64,000 bases of DNA from contig NZ_PDHM01000022.1 in NCBI RefSeq assembly GCF_002573715.1, positions 174,425 through 238,424 of the forward strand. The letters are read 5' to 3'. Shown piece by piece: positions 15,792-25,111 of this stretch. Within the stretch, counting starts at the first letter, position 1; each line of letters opens with the position of its first letter. The notes beneath the pieces are model-generated. The model was not told the DNA's origin. It did not search any database and saw nothing but the letters and a program-made list of their open reading frames with translations. The DNA comes from Paenibacillus sp. EZ-K15 (GTDB lineage Bacteria > Bacillota > Bacilli > Paenibacillales > Paenibacillaceae). Made by a program: the position numbers and the translations under genes.

Positions 15792-15802
15792 GTACGGCTC
15801 TT
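15774..15802 (-). terminator. Terminator of the SMR operon
   Basis: GAGCCG-cacgagta-CGGCTC with TTTTT on the minus strand, 28 bp after the efflux gene. Confidence 0.75.
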
Positions 15803-15829
15803 CCGCAGATTCGATCCTTTCTATCGCCC

Positions 15830-16189
15830 TTAGTGACCAGACTGGTGCGTCTTTGGTTGTTCCTGCGCATGTGCGCTGCCGGATAGATTCAGTAGAACGA
15901 CCCCCGCGATGATCAGCAGGATCGAGAATATTTTCAGACCATTAATCTGCTCCGCAAAGAACATATAACCGATAACGGTAATGATCATGATGCCAAGTCC
16001 CGACCAGATCGCATAAGCTATGGATATTTCAATCTGCTTCAAGCTCAGCGTCAGGAAGCTCAAGCTGCAAATATAGAACACCACCAGCAGCACGCTGGGC
16101 AGCGGTTTGCTGAACCCCTCCGACAGCTTCATGTTCAGCGTCCCCGCCACTTCAAACAGAATAGCCAAACTTAAATATAACCAATGCAT
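15830..16189 (-). CDS. Small multidrug resistance (SMR) efflux protein
   Basis: 119 residues from ATG 16189. Four membrane helices with the EmrE/SugE hallmarks: the essential Glu in AILFEVAGTLNMKLSEGF (about residue 13) and the helix 3 stretch AYAIWSGLGIM. It works as a dimer exchanging protons for cationic drugs or guanidinium-type compounds. The tail after residue 104 is hydrophilic with several His (SAHAQEQPKTHQSGH), unusual for the family. It starts 5 bp after the TetR gene and forms one operon with it. Confidence 0.93.
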   Translation of the reverse strand: MHWLYLSLAILFEVAGTLNMKLSEGFSKPLPSVLLVVFYICSLSFLTLSLKQIEISIAYAIWSGLGIMIITVIGYMFFAEQINGLKIFSILLIIAGVVLLNLSGSAHAQEQPKTHQSGH

Positions 16190-16193
16190 AATC

Positions 16194-16763
16194 TCAAGAC
16201 TCCTCCCGTTTCCCTGCGGCAATGCCGAACAATAAGATGTCCATGACGGACTGCAGCAGCTCCCCTAGCGGCAATTGATGCTTCACCGTCGCCCTCGAAT
16301 CATAAATCTGATGGAGCGAGCCGAGATACAGATCGATGAACAGCGGCATATGAATTCGTTTGATACTTCCCTCGGCCATCCCCTGCTCCATCAGCTCAGT
16401 AACAATGCCCCATTCCTCTCTGAAAAAGGTGTCCAGCTTCTCCCATTGCGCATAATGCGAGCGCTTCAGATCCGGCAGCATTCCCAAATCCATCTTCTCC
16501 ATCTCCTGGGGCAGACAGATTAGAATCTGGTGAATCTTCTCCAGAACGGTAAGCTCCTCATCCCCCGCAATTTCACGTTCGCGCTGCTGGATGTGCCGGA
16601 TCATTCCGTCGATGATATGTTCGACAATCTCTTCTTTGGATGAAAAGTGCTCATAGATCGTCCGTTTACTAATCGCAAGTCCGCGGGCCAGATCACTAAC
16701 CGTAAAAGTAAACCCCTGCCGCTGAATTAAGCGGATCGTTTCATTCAATATTCGCTCGCGCAA
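16194..16763 (-). CDS. TetR-family repressor of the SMR pump
   Basis: 189 residues from a TTG at 16763 (GGGGAG 9 bp upstream). N-terminal helix-turn-helix (TFTVSDLARGLAISKRTIYE, HFSSKEEI) and a helical ligand domain. As first gene of the operon it most likely represses its own promoter and the pump until a substrate binds. Confidence 0.92.
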   Translation of the reverse strand: MRERILNETIRLIQRQGFTFTVSDLARGLAISKRTIYEHFSSKEEIVEHIIDGMIRHIQQREREIAGDEELTVLEKIHQILICLPQEMEKMDLGMLPDLKRSHYAQWEKLDTFFREEWGIVTELMEQGMAEGSIKRIHMPLFIDLYLGSLHQIYDSRATVKHQLPLGELLQSVMDILLFGIAAGKREES

Positions 16764-16781
16764 GTGAACAAACTCCCCTTC

Positions 16782-16809
16782 TGGTACTGTAAATACGATT
16801 CCGGTACCA
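16782..16809. promoter_or_regulatory. Probable TetR operator and promoter
   Basis: TGGTAC-N16-GTACCA inverted repeat about 20-45 bp upstream of the TetR start, just downstream of TATAAT on the minus strand (about 16817-16822). Position over the transcription start fits repression. Confidence 0.5.
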
Positions 16810-16981
16810 TTAGTATTATAACACCTCGATCCGCATGAAATCCAGACATGATTTCTATAAAATAGACATGTGAAGAAAAACGCGATTCGTGCATTTTATC
16901 AGTAGCCAGACCGCCGCTTATAATAGAAAGTTTTTCTTGCGAGATAAACAGGCTAGACCCTCTGAAGTTAATCTGATCTCA

Positions 16982-17019
16982 TAAAAAAAGAACCCGCTTA
17001 TATACCTTAAGCAGGCTCT
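16982..17019 (-). terminator. Terminator of the thiamine transporter operon
   Basis: AGAgCCtGCTT-aaggtatat-AAGCgGGtTCT followed by seven T on the minus strand, just after the EcfT stop. Confidence 0.85.
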
Positions 17020-17036
17020 CATAGATGAAACACCCT

Positions 17037-17843
17037 TTAATCAAACCGCACGTCGCCAATGCCGAACCAAGGAAAATATCCGCCTGCCACATAAGCGAAA
17101 GCGGCGGCAGCTGCGAGTAATCCGATGACAAGAAGGTCATAGCGCGAGTAATGCGACGGATAATAATACGTCCTGGACATCGCCTGATCCCCGTCAAATT
17201 GCTTGGCCTCCATCGCAGCGGCTACCCGATGGGCCCGGCGGATGCTCTGCGCCAGCAGCGGGACCACATACAGTCCTGCGCGATTCACCATGCCGCGAAT
17301 CCCGCGAATCGGGCGAACTCCTCGCACTTTCAAGGCTTGGCGGCGGATTACATATTCCTCCCACACCATGGGCAGCAGCCGGATCGAAGCCATGAAACTG
17401 TACGCATATTTGGGCGCCAGCCTCAGCTTCTGCATCAGGCTGTAGAATAAATCCACCGAGGACGTTGTCGTAACGAGCAGCAGCCCCTCCGAGGCAAAGG
17501 CAATTCCCTTAAAGCCCAGATGCAGCCCCCGGTAAAAGCTTTCTTCCGATACCCGGAATAACCCCCACTCCCACCAGATCGTCTCCCCCTTACCGAACAG
17601 CATCATAGAAGAGGCGGACGATATGAAAGCAAGCAGAAATGGAATGAAGAACAACAGCATTTTCCACGGCTTCACCCCGCTCAGCACCACGAGACAGACC
17701 ATAAAGATCAACGCTTGATACAAAACAAAATCAAGATCATGGGTTAACACCGTCATGAAAAATAGCGCACAGATCAGACCCAGCTTCACCACCGGATTCG
17801 CCCGGTGCAGCCAAGTAGTCCGCACGGGATTCCATATATTCAT
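17037..17843 (-). CDS. ykoC: ECF transporter transmembrane protein (EcfT/CbiQ family), YkoC
   Basis: 268 residues with about five membrane segments and the coupling-helix signatures of EcfT proteins: ALKVRGVRPIRG and later AHRVAAAMEAKQFDG (the A-x-R-G and A-M-E-A-R-like motifs that contact the ATPases). It shares ATGA with the ATPase gene upstream. With YkoD and YkoE it forms a hydroxymethylpyrimidine/thiamine uptake system, supported by the TPP riboswitch in front of the operon. Confidence 0.92.
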   Translation of the reverse strand: MNIWNPVRTTWLHRANPVVKLGLICALFFMTVLTHDLDFVLYQALIFMVCLVVLSGVKPWKMLLFFIPFLLAFISSASSMMLFGKGETIWWEWGLFRVSEESFYRGLHLGFKGIAFASEGLLLVTTTSSVDLFYSLMQKLRLAPKYAYSFMASIRLLPMVWEEYVIRRQALKVRGVRPIRGIRGMVNRAGLYVVPLLAQSIRRAHRVAAAMEAKQFDGDQAMSRTYYYPSHYSRYDLLVIGLLAAAAAFAYVAGGYFPWFGIGDVRFD

Positions 17844-19516
17844 GCGTTCACCCCCGAAAGGCGATGATCGGCCCCGGCAAAGTTACCATGAGGGTCGACA
17901 GCGCCGTTCACTCCCTTAGCCGCCTGCTCGGATGCAATCCCGCCAGACCAGCGCGGGGAAGGCATGCTCGAGGTCAGCTGTCCCTCCCGGATTTCCCATA
18001 TATGCGTGGCAACCCGCTGCGCGATCTCCATTTCATGCGTCACCATGAGAATGGCGGTTCCCGCGCGGCGCAGTTGCTCGCACATGGCCAGAATCGCGAA
18101 GGTATTCCGCGCATCCTGTCCGAAGGTCGGCTCATCCAGGAGCAGGATGGACGGCTGTCTAGCCATGGCCGTAGCCACGCTCAGGCGGCGTTTTTGACCT
18201 GTCGACAGCTGGTACGGATGCCTGGCCTCCATACCCTTCAGTCCAAAGCGTTCCAGACAGCGGTCGGCCTGCTTCTTCGCTTCCACGGGCGGCACATGAT
18301 CCACCAGCAGCGAGTAAACCACCTCATCGTCGATGCGCTCCGTCAGGAATTGAAGCTCCGGATTCTGAAACACGAATCCGATATGACGCAGCTGCTGCTC
18401 TCTCTTCTTTCGCACCTTCCTGCGCTTGCCCTGAATGACCTCTTCCCCGCAGAGTACATAGGTCCCTTCGGAGCGCAGCAGCCCCATCAAACTGAGCAGC
18501 AGCGAGCTTTTGCCTGCTCCGTTCGGCCCCACCACTGCAATGAATTGTCCCGGATACACCTCTGTCGAAGGGAGAGCGATAACGGGTTTATCCCATCGGA
18601 GTCCCCTGAAATCCGCCAATTGAATAACAGGCTCCCCACGCTGAGCGTACGGTGGAGCAGCCTCATGCAGAAGATTACCCGGCTCATCACCAAGCGCATC
18701 GACCGGAGCAAACAACTCTCTGCCCGCCCGGGTCTGCTCGTAATCTTCCCATACGCCAGGATACCAGATTCCATAGGTTTGGAGTTCCTTCTTGTATTCA
18801 GTGAATATCACTGCTGGGGGACCTTCGCCAAGAATCACGCCATCCGGGCTGAACAGCACCACGCGATCCACGTATTTGGCCATTTCTTCAATCCGGTGCT
18901 CCACGATGATCAGCGTACGCCCTTCGGATACGGCCTTCACCGCGGACCAGATTTGCTCCCTGCCTTCCGGGTCGAGCAGCGCAGACGGCTCGTCAAGGAA
19001 CAGCACCTCCGGCTCTAGCATCAGAGCCGATGCCAGCGCCAGTCGTTGCTTCATGCCTTGGGACAGATGTCCGATCGGCATATGAAGCTCCTCAAGATCA
19101 AGCCCCACCTCGATCAGGGCCGCCTGCATCCGCTCCTTCATCTCGTCGCGGGGGACACTTAGATTTTCCAGTACGAAAGCGAGCTCTTCATCCACGTACG
19201 GCATACAGAACTGGGTATCCGGATCTTGAAATACATAACCCCAAGAGCGCGGAATTAGCTGCTCCTCGCATTTCATCGGCACCTCCGTTGCGCGGGGAAT
19301 CATCCCGCTAAGCACCTGCAGCAGCGTGGACTTGCCACAGCCGCTCGGACCGAGCAGCAGCACCTTCTCCCCGCGGACAGCCGAGAAGGAGAGGTCTTTA
19401 AACATCAATCGCTCCTCGCCCGGATACTTCAGACGCAACCCCTCCACATACACGGCCGGTTCCGGAAGCATCTCAGCAGACTGAGCCGGAACCGGGCTAA
19501 CCGTGGCATTAGACAT
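17840..19516 (-). CDS. ykoD: ECF transporter double ATPase, YkoD
   Basis: Two fused ABC domains. First: Walker A LLGPSGCGKSTLL, signature LSQGMKQRLALASAL, Walker B VLFLDEPSALLDP. Second: Walker A VVGPNGAGKSSLL, signature LSTGQKRRLSVATAM, Walker B ILLLDEPTFGQD. The linker (about 240-300) is Glu/Ala/Pro-rich. ATG 19516 is chosen (GGATGA 8 bp upstream); an ATG 12 bp earlier is possible. It energises YkoC/YkoE uptake. The fused arrangement matches the Bacillus YkoD length (about 490-560). Confidence 0.93.
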   Translation of the reverse strand: MSNATVSPVPAQSAEMLPEPAVYVEGLRLKYPGEERLMFKDLSFSAVRGEKVLLLGPSGCGKSTLLQVLSGMIPRATEVPMKCEEQLIPRSWGYVFQDPDTQFCMPYVDEELAFVLENLSVPRDEMKERMQAALIEVGLDLEELHMPIGHLSQGMKQRLALASALMLEPEVLFLDEPSALLDPEGREQIWSAVKAVSEGRTLIIVEHRIEEMAKYVDRVVLFSPDGVILGEGPPAVIFTEYKKELQTYGIWYPGVWEDYEQTRAGRELFAPVDALGDEPGNLLHEAAPPYAQRGEPVIQLADFRGLRWDKPVIALPSTEVYPGQFIAVVGPNGAGKSSLLLSLMGLLRSEGTYVLCGEEVIQGKRRKVRKKREQQLRHIGFVFQNPELQFLTERIDDEVVYSLLVDHVPPVEAKKQADRCLERFGLKGMEARHPYQLSTGQKRRLSVATAMARQPSILLLDEPTFGQDARNTFAILAMCEQLRRAGTAILMVTHEMEIAQRVATHIWEIREGQLTSSMPSPRWSGGIASEQAAKGVNGAVDPHGNFAGADHRLSGVNA

Positions 19517-20138
19517 GGCGCGGATCATCCAGTGCTTCGTAATCCTTCTTCGACGCAGGACGGAGCAGGGATGTCACGCCCGTACGGTCGAGCGCTTTGG
19601 CCAGCAGGAGCATAAGGAGGCCTGCAATGACGGCGCCGCTAAGTACCCGCATACCGTATTTGGCCAGGAACATCCATGTCTGCAGGTCATCGGTATAGCT
19701 GTAATAGAAGTCCATGATCATCGAGCCGATGGCCGCGCCGGCACCGGCAATCGCTAGCGTCCACGCCGAGGTGCTCCGATAACGGAACGCCGCGAATACC
19801 AATTCAGCCCCCAGTCCTTGAATGAGGCCATACAGCAGTAGGGTCAATCCCCAGCCGCTGCCAAACAGCACTTCTACGTGGGCCGCCGCCACTTCCGCGA
19901 TAATGGCCACTCCCGGCTTTCGGATCAGCAAGTAAGCAAGCGTGGCTGCAGCGAACCACATGCCGTATAACAACTCATCCGCTTCAAAGAACAGCGGTTT
20001 TAACAGATTATAGACCGAGCCCCAGAAGTGATAAATGACGCCAAGCACCAGCGATACCAGTACCGTCACCAAAATATCGCTTAACCGAAGCCCTTTTCGG
20101 GGCTGAACCCCCAACTTCTCTTGCGCAGACGTTCCCAT
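19509..20138 (-). CDS. ykoE: ECF transporter substrate-binding membrane protein, YkoE
   Basis: 209 residues, five to six hydrophobic segments, matching YkoE S-components that bind hydroxymethylpyrimidine or thiamine: GVIYHFWGSVYNLLKP near residue 34 and LLYGLIQGLGAELVFAAFRY in the middle. First gene of ykoEDC, directly under the TPP riboswitch; the stop overlaps the start of ykoD. Confidence 0.93.
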   Translation of the reverse strand: MGTSAQEKLGVQPRKGLRLSDILVTVLVSLVLGVIYHFWGSVYNLLKPLFFEADELLYGMWFAAATLAYLLIRKPGVAIIAEVAAAHVEVLFGSGWGLTLLLYGLIQGLGAELVFAAFRYRSTSAWTLAIAGAGAAIGSMIMDFYYSYTDDLQTWMFLAKYGMRVLSGAVIAGLLMLLLAKALDRTGVTSLLRPASKKDYEALDDPRHV

Positions 20139-20181
20139 AACAACACATTCCCCTCTCCACCTCTATTTTTGTGTAAACACA

Positions 20182-20220
20182 ACAAAAAACCGTCTGGAAA
20201 AACGCGCAGACGGAAAAATA
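20182..20220 (-). terminator. Expression-platform terminator of the TPP riboswitch
   Basis: CCGTCTG-cgcgtttttc-CAGACGG plus TTTTTT on the minus strand, between the aptamer and ykoE: ligand binding would favour termination. Confidence 0.85.
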
Positions 20221-20242
20221 GGCCCTATGTAGGCAGGGTCGG

Positions 20243-20335
20243 ATATTCTCTACGCTGGCATTACCCAGTTCAGATTAACGGTCAACAGCGGATAGCAGCT
20301 GCAATCTCAGCCTGATTCACTCAAGCCCCCGTATT
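20243..20335 (-). ncRNA. TPP riboswitch (THI element)
   Basis: The minus strand contains the conserved parts in order: CGGGGG, CAGGCTGAGATTG, GACC, CTGAACTGGGTAATGCCAGC and GTAGAGA. These are the pyrimidine- and pyrophosphate-sensor loops of the TPP aptamer. It controls ykoEDC. Confidence 0.97.
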
Positions 20336-20505
20336 CCTATTCGGTTTCATGTTAACTTTAAAATACACATTCACTCCGGAATAAGCAAGAACCTTTTTTC
20401 AAAAATGGCTATTTATTGATTTCCATCTCATTCTATGTCAATATCAGAGTGATTGGCTTTTCCACCAACGTTTATTGCTGACACCTATGCACAAAGGAGA
20501 ATGAC

Positions 20506-21309
20506 ATGGCTAAACAATTGCTGCGTCTGATGACTGAGCTGTCTTCCCGCAAGTGGCTGTCCCGAATCATGGGGCATTGTTCCCACAGCCGGCTGAGCCG
20601 TCATCTAATACCTGCATTTATACGAATTTATCAAATTCCGGCGCATGAAGCGGAGAAAGAGATCCACGAATACCGCTCACTGAACGAGTTCTTTTCCCGC
20701 CGGTTAAAAATAGGCCTCCGCGCCATAGATGAAACCGCCGACGCCATGGTAAGCCCAGTCGATGCCACAATTTCGGCAATGGGCGTCGTTAACGCCGGCA
20801 CCATTCTGAGCGTTAAAGGACAAGATTATACCTTGAGCGAGCTGCTCGCCAAATCACCGAGAATGGAAAACTACATCCACGGTTATGCATTTGTATTGTA
20901 TTTAAGCCCGACCGACTATCATCGCATTCATTCCCCGGTAACCGGTGTTCAGGCGGAAAGCGAGCATCTGAAGGGACGGGTTTACCCCGTGAACGATTTT
21001 GCGATGACCCATATCCGGAATGTGCTCAGCCGCAATGAGCGCCTCATTACCTATATTGCGCATGAGTTCGGGGAAGTTGCCGTCGTGAAGGTCGGAGCCA
21101 TGAACGTAAGCAGCATCCGTTATGCTGACGAGAACGTGAAGAAATACGAAATCGGCGATGAACTCGCGTACTTTGAATTCGGCTCTACAGTTGTACTTTT
21201 AACGGAGAACGGCACGTTTACCCCTCGCGGTGACCTGGAACCCGGCTCCAAGGTGAAGATGGGAGAACTGCTCGGTTTGCTTCACCCGTCCCCAGCCAGA
21301 AAAGGGTGA
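20506..21309 (+). CDS. psd: Phosphatidylserine decarboxylase
   Basis: 267 residues, ATG after AAAGGAGAATGAC. Psd signatures: YRSLNEFFSRRLK, SPVDATI, the catalytic YLSPTDYHRIHSPV, and the C-terminal self-cleavage motif FGST (in YFEFGSTVVLL), where Ser becomes the pyruvoyl group of the alpha chain. It makes phosphatidylethanolamine from phosphatidylserine at the membrane. No pssA neighbour; monocistronic. Confidence 0.95.
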   Translation: MAKQLLRLMTELSSRKWLSRIMGHCSHSRLSRHLIPAFIRIYQIPAHEAEKEIHEYRSLNEFFSRRLKIGLRAIDETADAMVSPVDATISAMGVVNAGTILSVKGQDYTLSELLAKSPRMENYIHGYAFVLYLSPTDYHRIHSPVTGVQAESEHLKGRVYPVNDFAMTHIRNVLSRNERLITYIAHEFGEVAVVKVGAMNVSSIRYADENVKKYEIGDELAYFEFGSTVVLLTENGTFTPRGDLEPGSKVKMGELLGLLHPSPARKG

Positions 21310-21371
21310 TTCCATTTAACCAAACATCACATGACAAGTTAACGCTATACATCATTCACTGCATGAAATGA

Positions 21372-22220
21372 TTAACGCCGGCCCAGCATCCGATATATGA
21401 TCCGCTGAAACAGCCTGTCCGGCAGTACGCCCTTGATCCATGCGGTCAGCCGCGTGCCTCGGGGCAGCATATAGCGGAACCTGGGCTTAGCCATGGACGC
21501 AATTTTTGCCACAAGTCTGGCTACCTCCTGCGGATCCCCGCTTCCTCTGGCTGTCCGCTCGGAATAGTCCAGCACGCCCTTCAGCAGACCGCTGTAGGGT
21601 GATCCTTCCTTCACTGTAAGCTCCCCAAAGCTTTTGTTCCAGATCGGCGTACCATAGGCACCAGGCTGGATCAGCACGACATCAATGCCAAACGGCATCA
21701 CTTCCATGGACAGGCTTTCGCCAAACCCTTCCAGCGCAAATTTGGAGGACGCATAGGGTCCATAACCCGGAAAGCCGACCACGCCGCTAATGCTGCTCAT
21801 GAGAATGATTTTGGATTTTCCAGTTCGGCGGAGCAGCGGCAGCATATGCTGTGTCACCGATACGGTCCCGAAAAAATTCGTCTCCATCTGCTTTCGCCAG
21901 CCGCTGAGCGGCACTTCCTCCACCATACCGCCCACCGCCTCCCCGGCATTGTTCACCAGCACGTCCAAGCGGCCATACCTCTGCTCTAACTCCAAGGCAG
22001 CGGCCTTGACTTGTTCCTCCATGCAGATATCCAGCTGAAATACGTGAATACGCTCGACAACATCAACTTGTTCGGTTCGGGCCAACAGTTCTGCTGCCGC
22101 CTCAGGCCTGCGCAGACCCGCTACCACGTCATAACCTGCCTTTGCCAGTTCCAGACTGATGAGCAGTCCGAATCCGCTCGACGCGCCCGTGATCAGCGCA
22201 ACCTTTCCTGCTCCTGCCAT
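21372..22220 (-). CDS. Short-chain dehydrogenase/reductase
   Basis: 282 residues from ATG 22220. Rossmann motif TGASSGFG (residue about 13), NNAG, catalytic Ser (SSISGVVGFPGYG) and YASSK (Tyr-x-x-x-Lys). The GTPIW-type loop and roughly 280-residue length fit the classical SDRs related to YusZ-type oxidoreductases with a C-terminal basic tail (LPRGTRLTAWIKGVLP). Substrate unknown. Confidence 0.88.
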   Translation of the reverse strand: MAGAGKVALITGASSGFGLLISLELAKAGYDVVAGLRRPEAAAELLARTEQVDVVERIHVFQLDICMEEQVKAAALELEQRYGRLDVLVNNAGEAVGGMVEEVPLSGWRKQMETNFFGTVSVTQHMLPLLRRTGKSKIILMSSISGVVGFPGYGPYASSKFALEGFGESLSMEVMPFGIDVVLIQPGAYGTPIWNKSFGELTVKEGSPYSGLLKGVLDYSERTARGSGDPQEVARLVAKIASMAKPRFRYMLPRGTRLTAWIKGVLPDRLFQRIIYRMLGRR

Positions 22221-22679
22221 TACCACCGGATCACCGCTTGCTCGGCCAATGCCACTCTCTCCTTCACTCCCATCACCCTTCCGTTATTCGAAGCCTGTGC
22301 TTCGATGCTTATTCCAAATACTTGGCGGGGACCCCAAAACATATCGAAAAAAAGAGAGCCATTTAGCTCCCTTTTGCGTTCATCCAGAGAAAAGCGTATA
22401 TGATAACGGGATTCAACGTCCCCCGTATGTAGGCCAGGTCTCATTTAAAACCACACATCCTGATGATCCTGAGTCGTTGTCTTCATGCGGTTCAAGCGAT
22501 TTCTGAAAATAGCGCCGCCACCACGACTGAAGAAACGTCCACGCACCCGTCTTCTTGGGCTCATTCCTCTCTCCCCCCTTCATAAAATAATACTGTATCT
22601 CGTTTTTTTACCCTAAATCGCTTGCTATGAAACCATTAACCCCTCCCACCAATCAGGTAAGTTATGGAAGGGCGGGGAA
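22221..22679. other. Intergenic region with a dispersed repeat
   Basis: No convincing gene. It holds the repeat at 22292-22339 and a weak CCCCTCCC...GGGCGGGG stem near 22646-22678 that may end the AraC gene. A short hairpin AGAGAGCCATTTAGCTCCCTTTT near 22350 could end a plus-strand transcript. Confidence 0.5.
22292..22339. repeat. Dispersed 48-bp repeat, copy 1
   Basis: AGCCTGTGCTTCGATGCTTA and following, ending GCGGGGACCCCAAAA; 44 of 48 positions match the copy at 60191-60238. The left stem arm present in the second copy is lost here. Confidence 0.85.
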
Positions 22680-23465
22680 TCACCGAATCTCGGATGGGCT
22701 CTTGCCCGTATACTGCTTAAATTGCCGGCTAAAAAAGAAAATATCCCGGTAACCCAGCGCGTCGGCTACCTCCGTTACGTTCATGCCCTGGTGCAGCAGC
22801 AGATGCTGCGCTCGCTCGATCCGCATCTGAATGATGTAGGATTGCACCGGCGTGCCGATCAGCTCCTTGAACTTAATTGAGAAGTAACGAGGGGATAACC
22901 CCGCCCTGGCCGCCAAATCCTCTACCCGATGGGGAACCCCCGGGTGCTGGCGGACATAATTCGCGATTTCATGGATAGCCTCTGACAGCTGATTGCTTGC
23001 TTTTTTGACCACCGGCTCAGCGAGATCCGAACGCAGTAGATGAATCATCAGCTGTTTCAGAATAAGCTGCCCCTCCTCCAATGATCCATAGGGCTTGTCC
23101 AGATACAAACGCACGTAGCGCGCGAGCAAATATTCGAAATCCATCGTTTCCGTCAGCTTGCGATAGGATGCAGGAATATGTTGCACCGGGTCGGCTACAT
23201 CAAAATGGATATATGTCAATACGAGCGGTTTCTGCGGATTGTGCGTCGCACTCGTATGATCTCCTGGTCGGAACAGGAAGCAGCTTCCTTTTCCCACAGC
23301 AAAGGGCTCGTCATTGAGCTCGACCGTGCCTTCACCGCTCCATACATAGAACAAATCATAATTCTGCATGGGTCTTTCGCGTTTTTGCCATTTCCAGCCT
23401 GGCTCACATACGATTTTGGCAAGCGCAGACATGATTATAAAAGAAGACGGCGATGCATTTAGCAT
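22680..23465 (-). CDS. AraC-family regulator with cupin sensor domain
   Basis: 261 residues from ATG 23465 (GGGGG upstream). Cupin half: DLFYVWSGEGTVELND, FRPGDHTSATH. C-terminal AraC domain: HRVEDLAARAGLSPRYFSIK, then AQHLLLHQGMNVTEVADALG and IFFFSRQFKQYTGKSPSE. Monocistronic, target not evident; usually carbohydrate regulators. Confidence 0.9.
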   Translation of the reverse strand: MLNASPSSFIIMSALAKIVCEPGWKWQKRERPMQNYDLFYVWSGEGTVELNDEPFAVGKGSCFLFRPGDHTSATHNPQKPLVLTYIHFDVADPVQHIPASYRKLTETMDFEYLLARYVRLYLDKPYGSLEEGQLILKQLMIHLLRSDLAEPVVKKASNQLSEAIHEIANYVRQHPGVPHRVEDLAARAGLSPRYFSIKFKELIGTPVQSYIIQMRIERAQHLLLHQGMNVTEVADALGYRDIFFFSRQFKQYTGKSPSEIR

Positions 23466-23524
23466 CACGTCATAACCCCCTCATCTCATTCAAAAATTGA
23501 CCTCTTTTCCATCATACCCGTTTT

Positions 23525-24991
23525 TTATGTTTTTTGCATGTCCAGCCATGCCTGCGCAATCCGGGTAACCCCTTCTTCGATGCTGGCTATGTCCAGATGC
23601 GAGAAGCCAAAGCATGCGGCAGGCAATCCGGGTATACGATGATATACCGATGCATCCCGAAACATGACACCGCGTTTGCGGGCAGCTTCTTGGAACAGGA
23701 CATACTCTTCCTCGGAGCGCAGCCAGTTCGCATAAACGTGCAGGCCGGCATCGCCGGGATGAAGACGAAACAGTTCGGAGGCATGCGTATCCATCGCCTG
23801 ACGAAGCGCCTCATATCGTGCACCATACAGCCGAGTCATTCTTCTAAGATGCCGACCGTAACCCCCTCGCACAATAAAGCGCGCCAGCGCGCGCTGCTCC
23901 AATACGGCTGGTGAGATCGGCTCGTACAGAGCCTTAGCCTGCACGACCGCCTCAACCAGGCTTGGGGGCAGCACGGCATACCCAATGCGGAGCCCGGTGA
24001 ACATCGTTTTGGAGAACGAACCGACGAAGATGACACGTCCCTCGTTATCCAGCATCCGCAAGGGCTCAATGGGCTTGCCGCCCCAGCGGAACTCGCTGTC
24101 GTAATCATCCTCGATAATAAAGGCCTGACGGCTTCGCGCCCAATTCAGCAGCGCCCGTCTTCGCTCCAGCGGCAGCACCGCTCCCGTCGGGTATTGACGG
24201 CTGGGGCTTACGACAAGGAGGCCGGCGTCCCAGTCACGCGGTATCAATCCGGCATCGTCTACCGGGGATGGCAGCGGAATCCCACCACTCAGGCTGATGC
24301 CCCGATAGATTCCTTGATAGCCCGGATCCTCCATGACCACCTGATCGCCAGGATCAACCAGCAGCTGAAACATGAGGACTAACCCCTGCATGGATCCGCT
24401 GAAGATCACGATATGCTCGGGGTCGGCCTGGATTCCCCGCGTAAAACGCAGGTGTCCGGCTATCGCCTGGCGCAGTTCGAGATCTCCCTCCGGCGGCGCT
24501 CCGTTCTGCAGCTCGACTCCCCCGCTACCACCTGCATAGGATAACGCGCTCCGCCACTCCGAATACGGAAAATCCTCCATGGGCATCCGTGCATTCGCGA
24601 ATGAAATTGTACCTGGGGGAGATTCTCTCAGCAGCATCTGTGCCGAGGTATAATCCCCGCTTTGGCTCACCAGTCGTTGCCCCCATGCGGAGAGTACCGG
24701 CGCTCCCTCGGCCAGCGGCGGCTGGTCTACCATGGCAATCCCCTCTGCCACGTAAGTTCCGCTACCCTGCCTGGACACAACATAACCTTCGGCCATCAGC
24801 ATGTCATAGCTCTGCGCGGCCGACCCTCTGGACACCCCATACAGCTTTGCCAGCTCGCGTGTGGCGGGAAGGCGGGTTCCTTCCGGCAGCTTGCCGCTAT
24901 GAATGGCAGCACGAATCGCGTGGTATAGAGCCAAATATTTATATCGATATTGTTCCACATACGTCTCGAACGGCAATCCCAGCTCCATCAT
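23525..24991 (-). CDS. MocR-family regulator (GntR DNA-binding domain fused to aminotransferase)
   Basis: 488 residues from ATG 24991 (AGGAG 5 bp upstream). Winged helix at about 10-75 (LPATRELAKLYGVSRGSAAQ, SRQGSGTYVAEG), then a fold-type I aminotransferase domain with EDPGYQG, IIEDDYDSEFRW and the PLP lysine in FVGSFSKTMFTGLRIGY. MocR proteins such as PdxR and GabR use PLP as a sensor. It is divergent from the flavin-oxidase-like gene at 25112, its probable target. Confidence 0.93.
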   Translation of the reverse strand: MMELGLPFETYVEQYRYKYLALYHAIRAAIHSGKLPEGTRLPATRELAKLYGVSRGSAAQSYDMLMAEGYVVSRQGSGTYVAEGIAMVDQPPLAEGAPVLSAWGQRLVSQSGDYTSAQMLLRESPPGTISFANARMPMEDFPYSEWRSALSYAGGSGGVELQNGAPPEGDLELRQAIAGHLRFTRGIQADPEHIVIFSGSMQGLVLMFQLLVDPGDQVVMEDPGYQGIYRGISLSGGIPLPSPVDDAGLIPRDWDAGLLVVSPSRQYPTGAVLPLERRRALLNWARSRQAFIIEDDYDSEFRWGGKPIEPLRMLDNEGRVIFVGSFSKTMFTGLRIGYAVLPPSLVEAVVQAKALYEPISPAVLEQRALARFIVRGGYGRHLRRMTRLYGARYEALRQAMDTHASELFRLHPGDAGLHVYANWLRSEEEYVLFQEAARKRGVMFRDASVYHRIPGLPAACFGFSHLDIASIEEGVTRIAQAWLDMQKT

Positions 24992-25016
24992 GACGACTCC
25001 TATCATTCTTGATATA

Positions 25017-25047
25017 AAATTGGACTATATAAATTACTCTAAATTGG
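25017..25047. promoter_or_regulatory. Direct repeat AAATTGG in the MocR intergenic region
   Basis: AAATTGG at 25017 and 25041 (24 bp start to start) around the AT-rich ACTATATAAATTACT. MocR regulators bind direct repeats in the shared promoter of their divergent target, which fits. Confidence 0.5.
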
Positions 25048-25111
25048 TGCTTTTTCCTTGTCAATATTCATCGTAAACTGTTATTCAAAATGATAGGGGG
25101 AGCGTTTAACC

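Noticed and set aside
17864..19018. 384-codon frame antisense to the double ATPase
   Set aside because: No start site and opposite two complete ABC domains.
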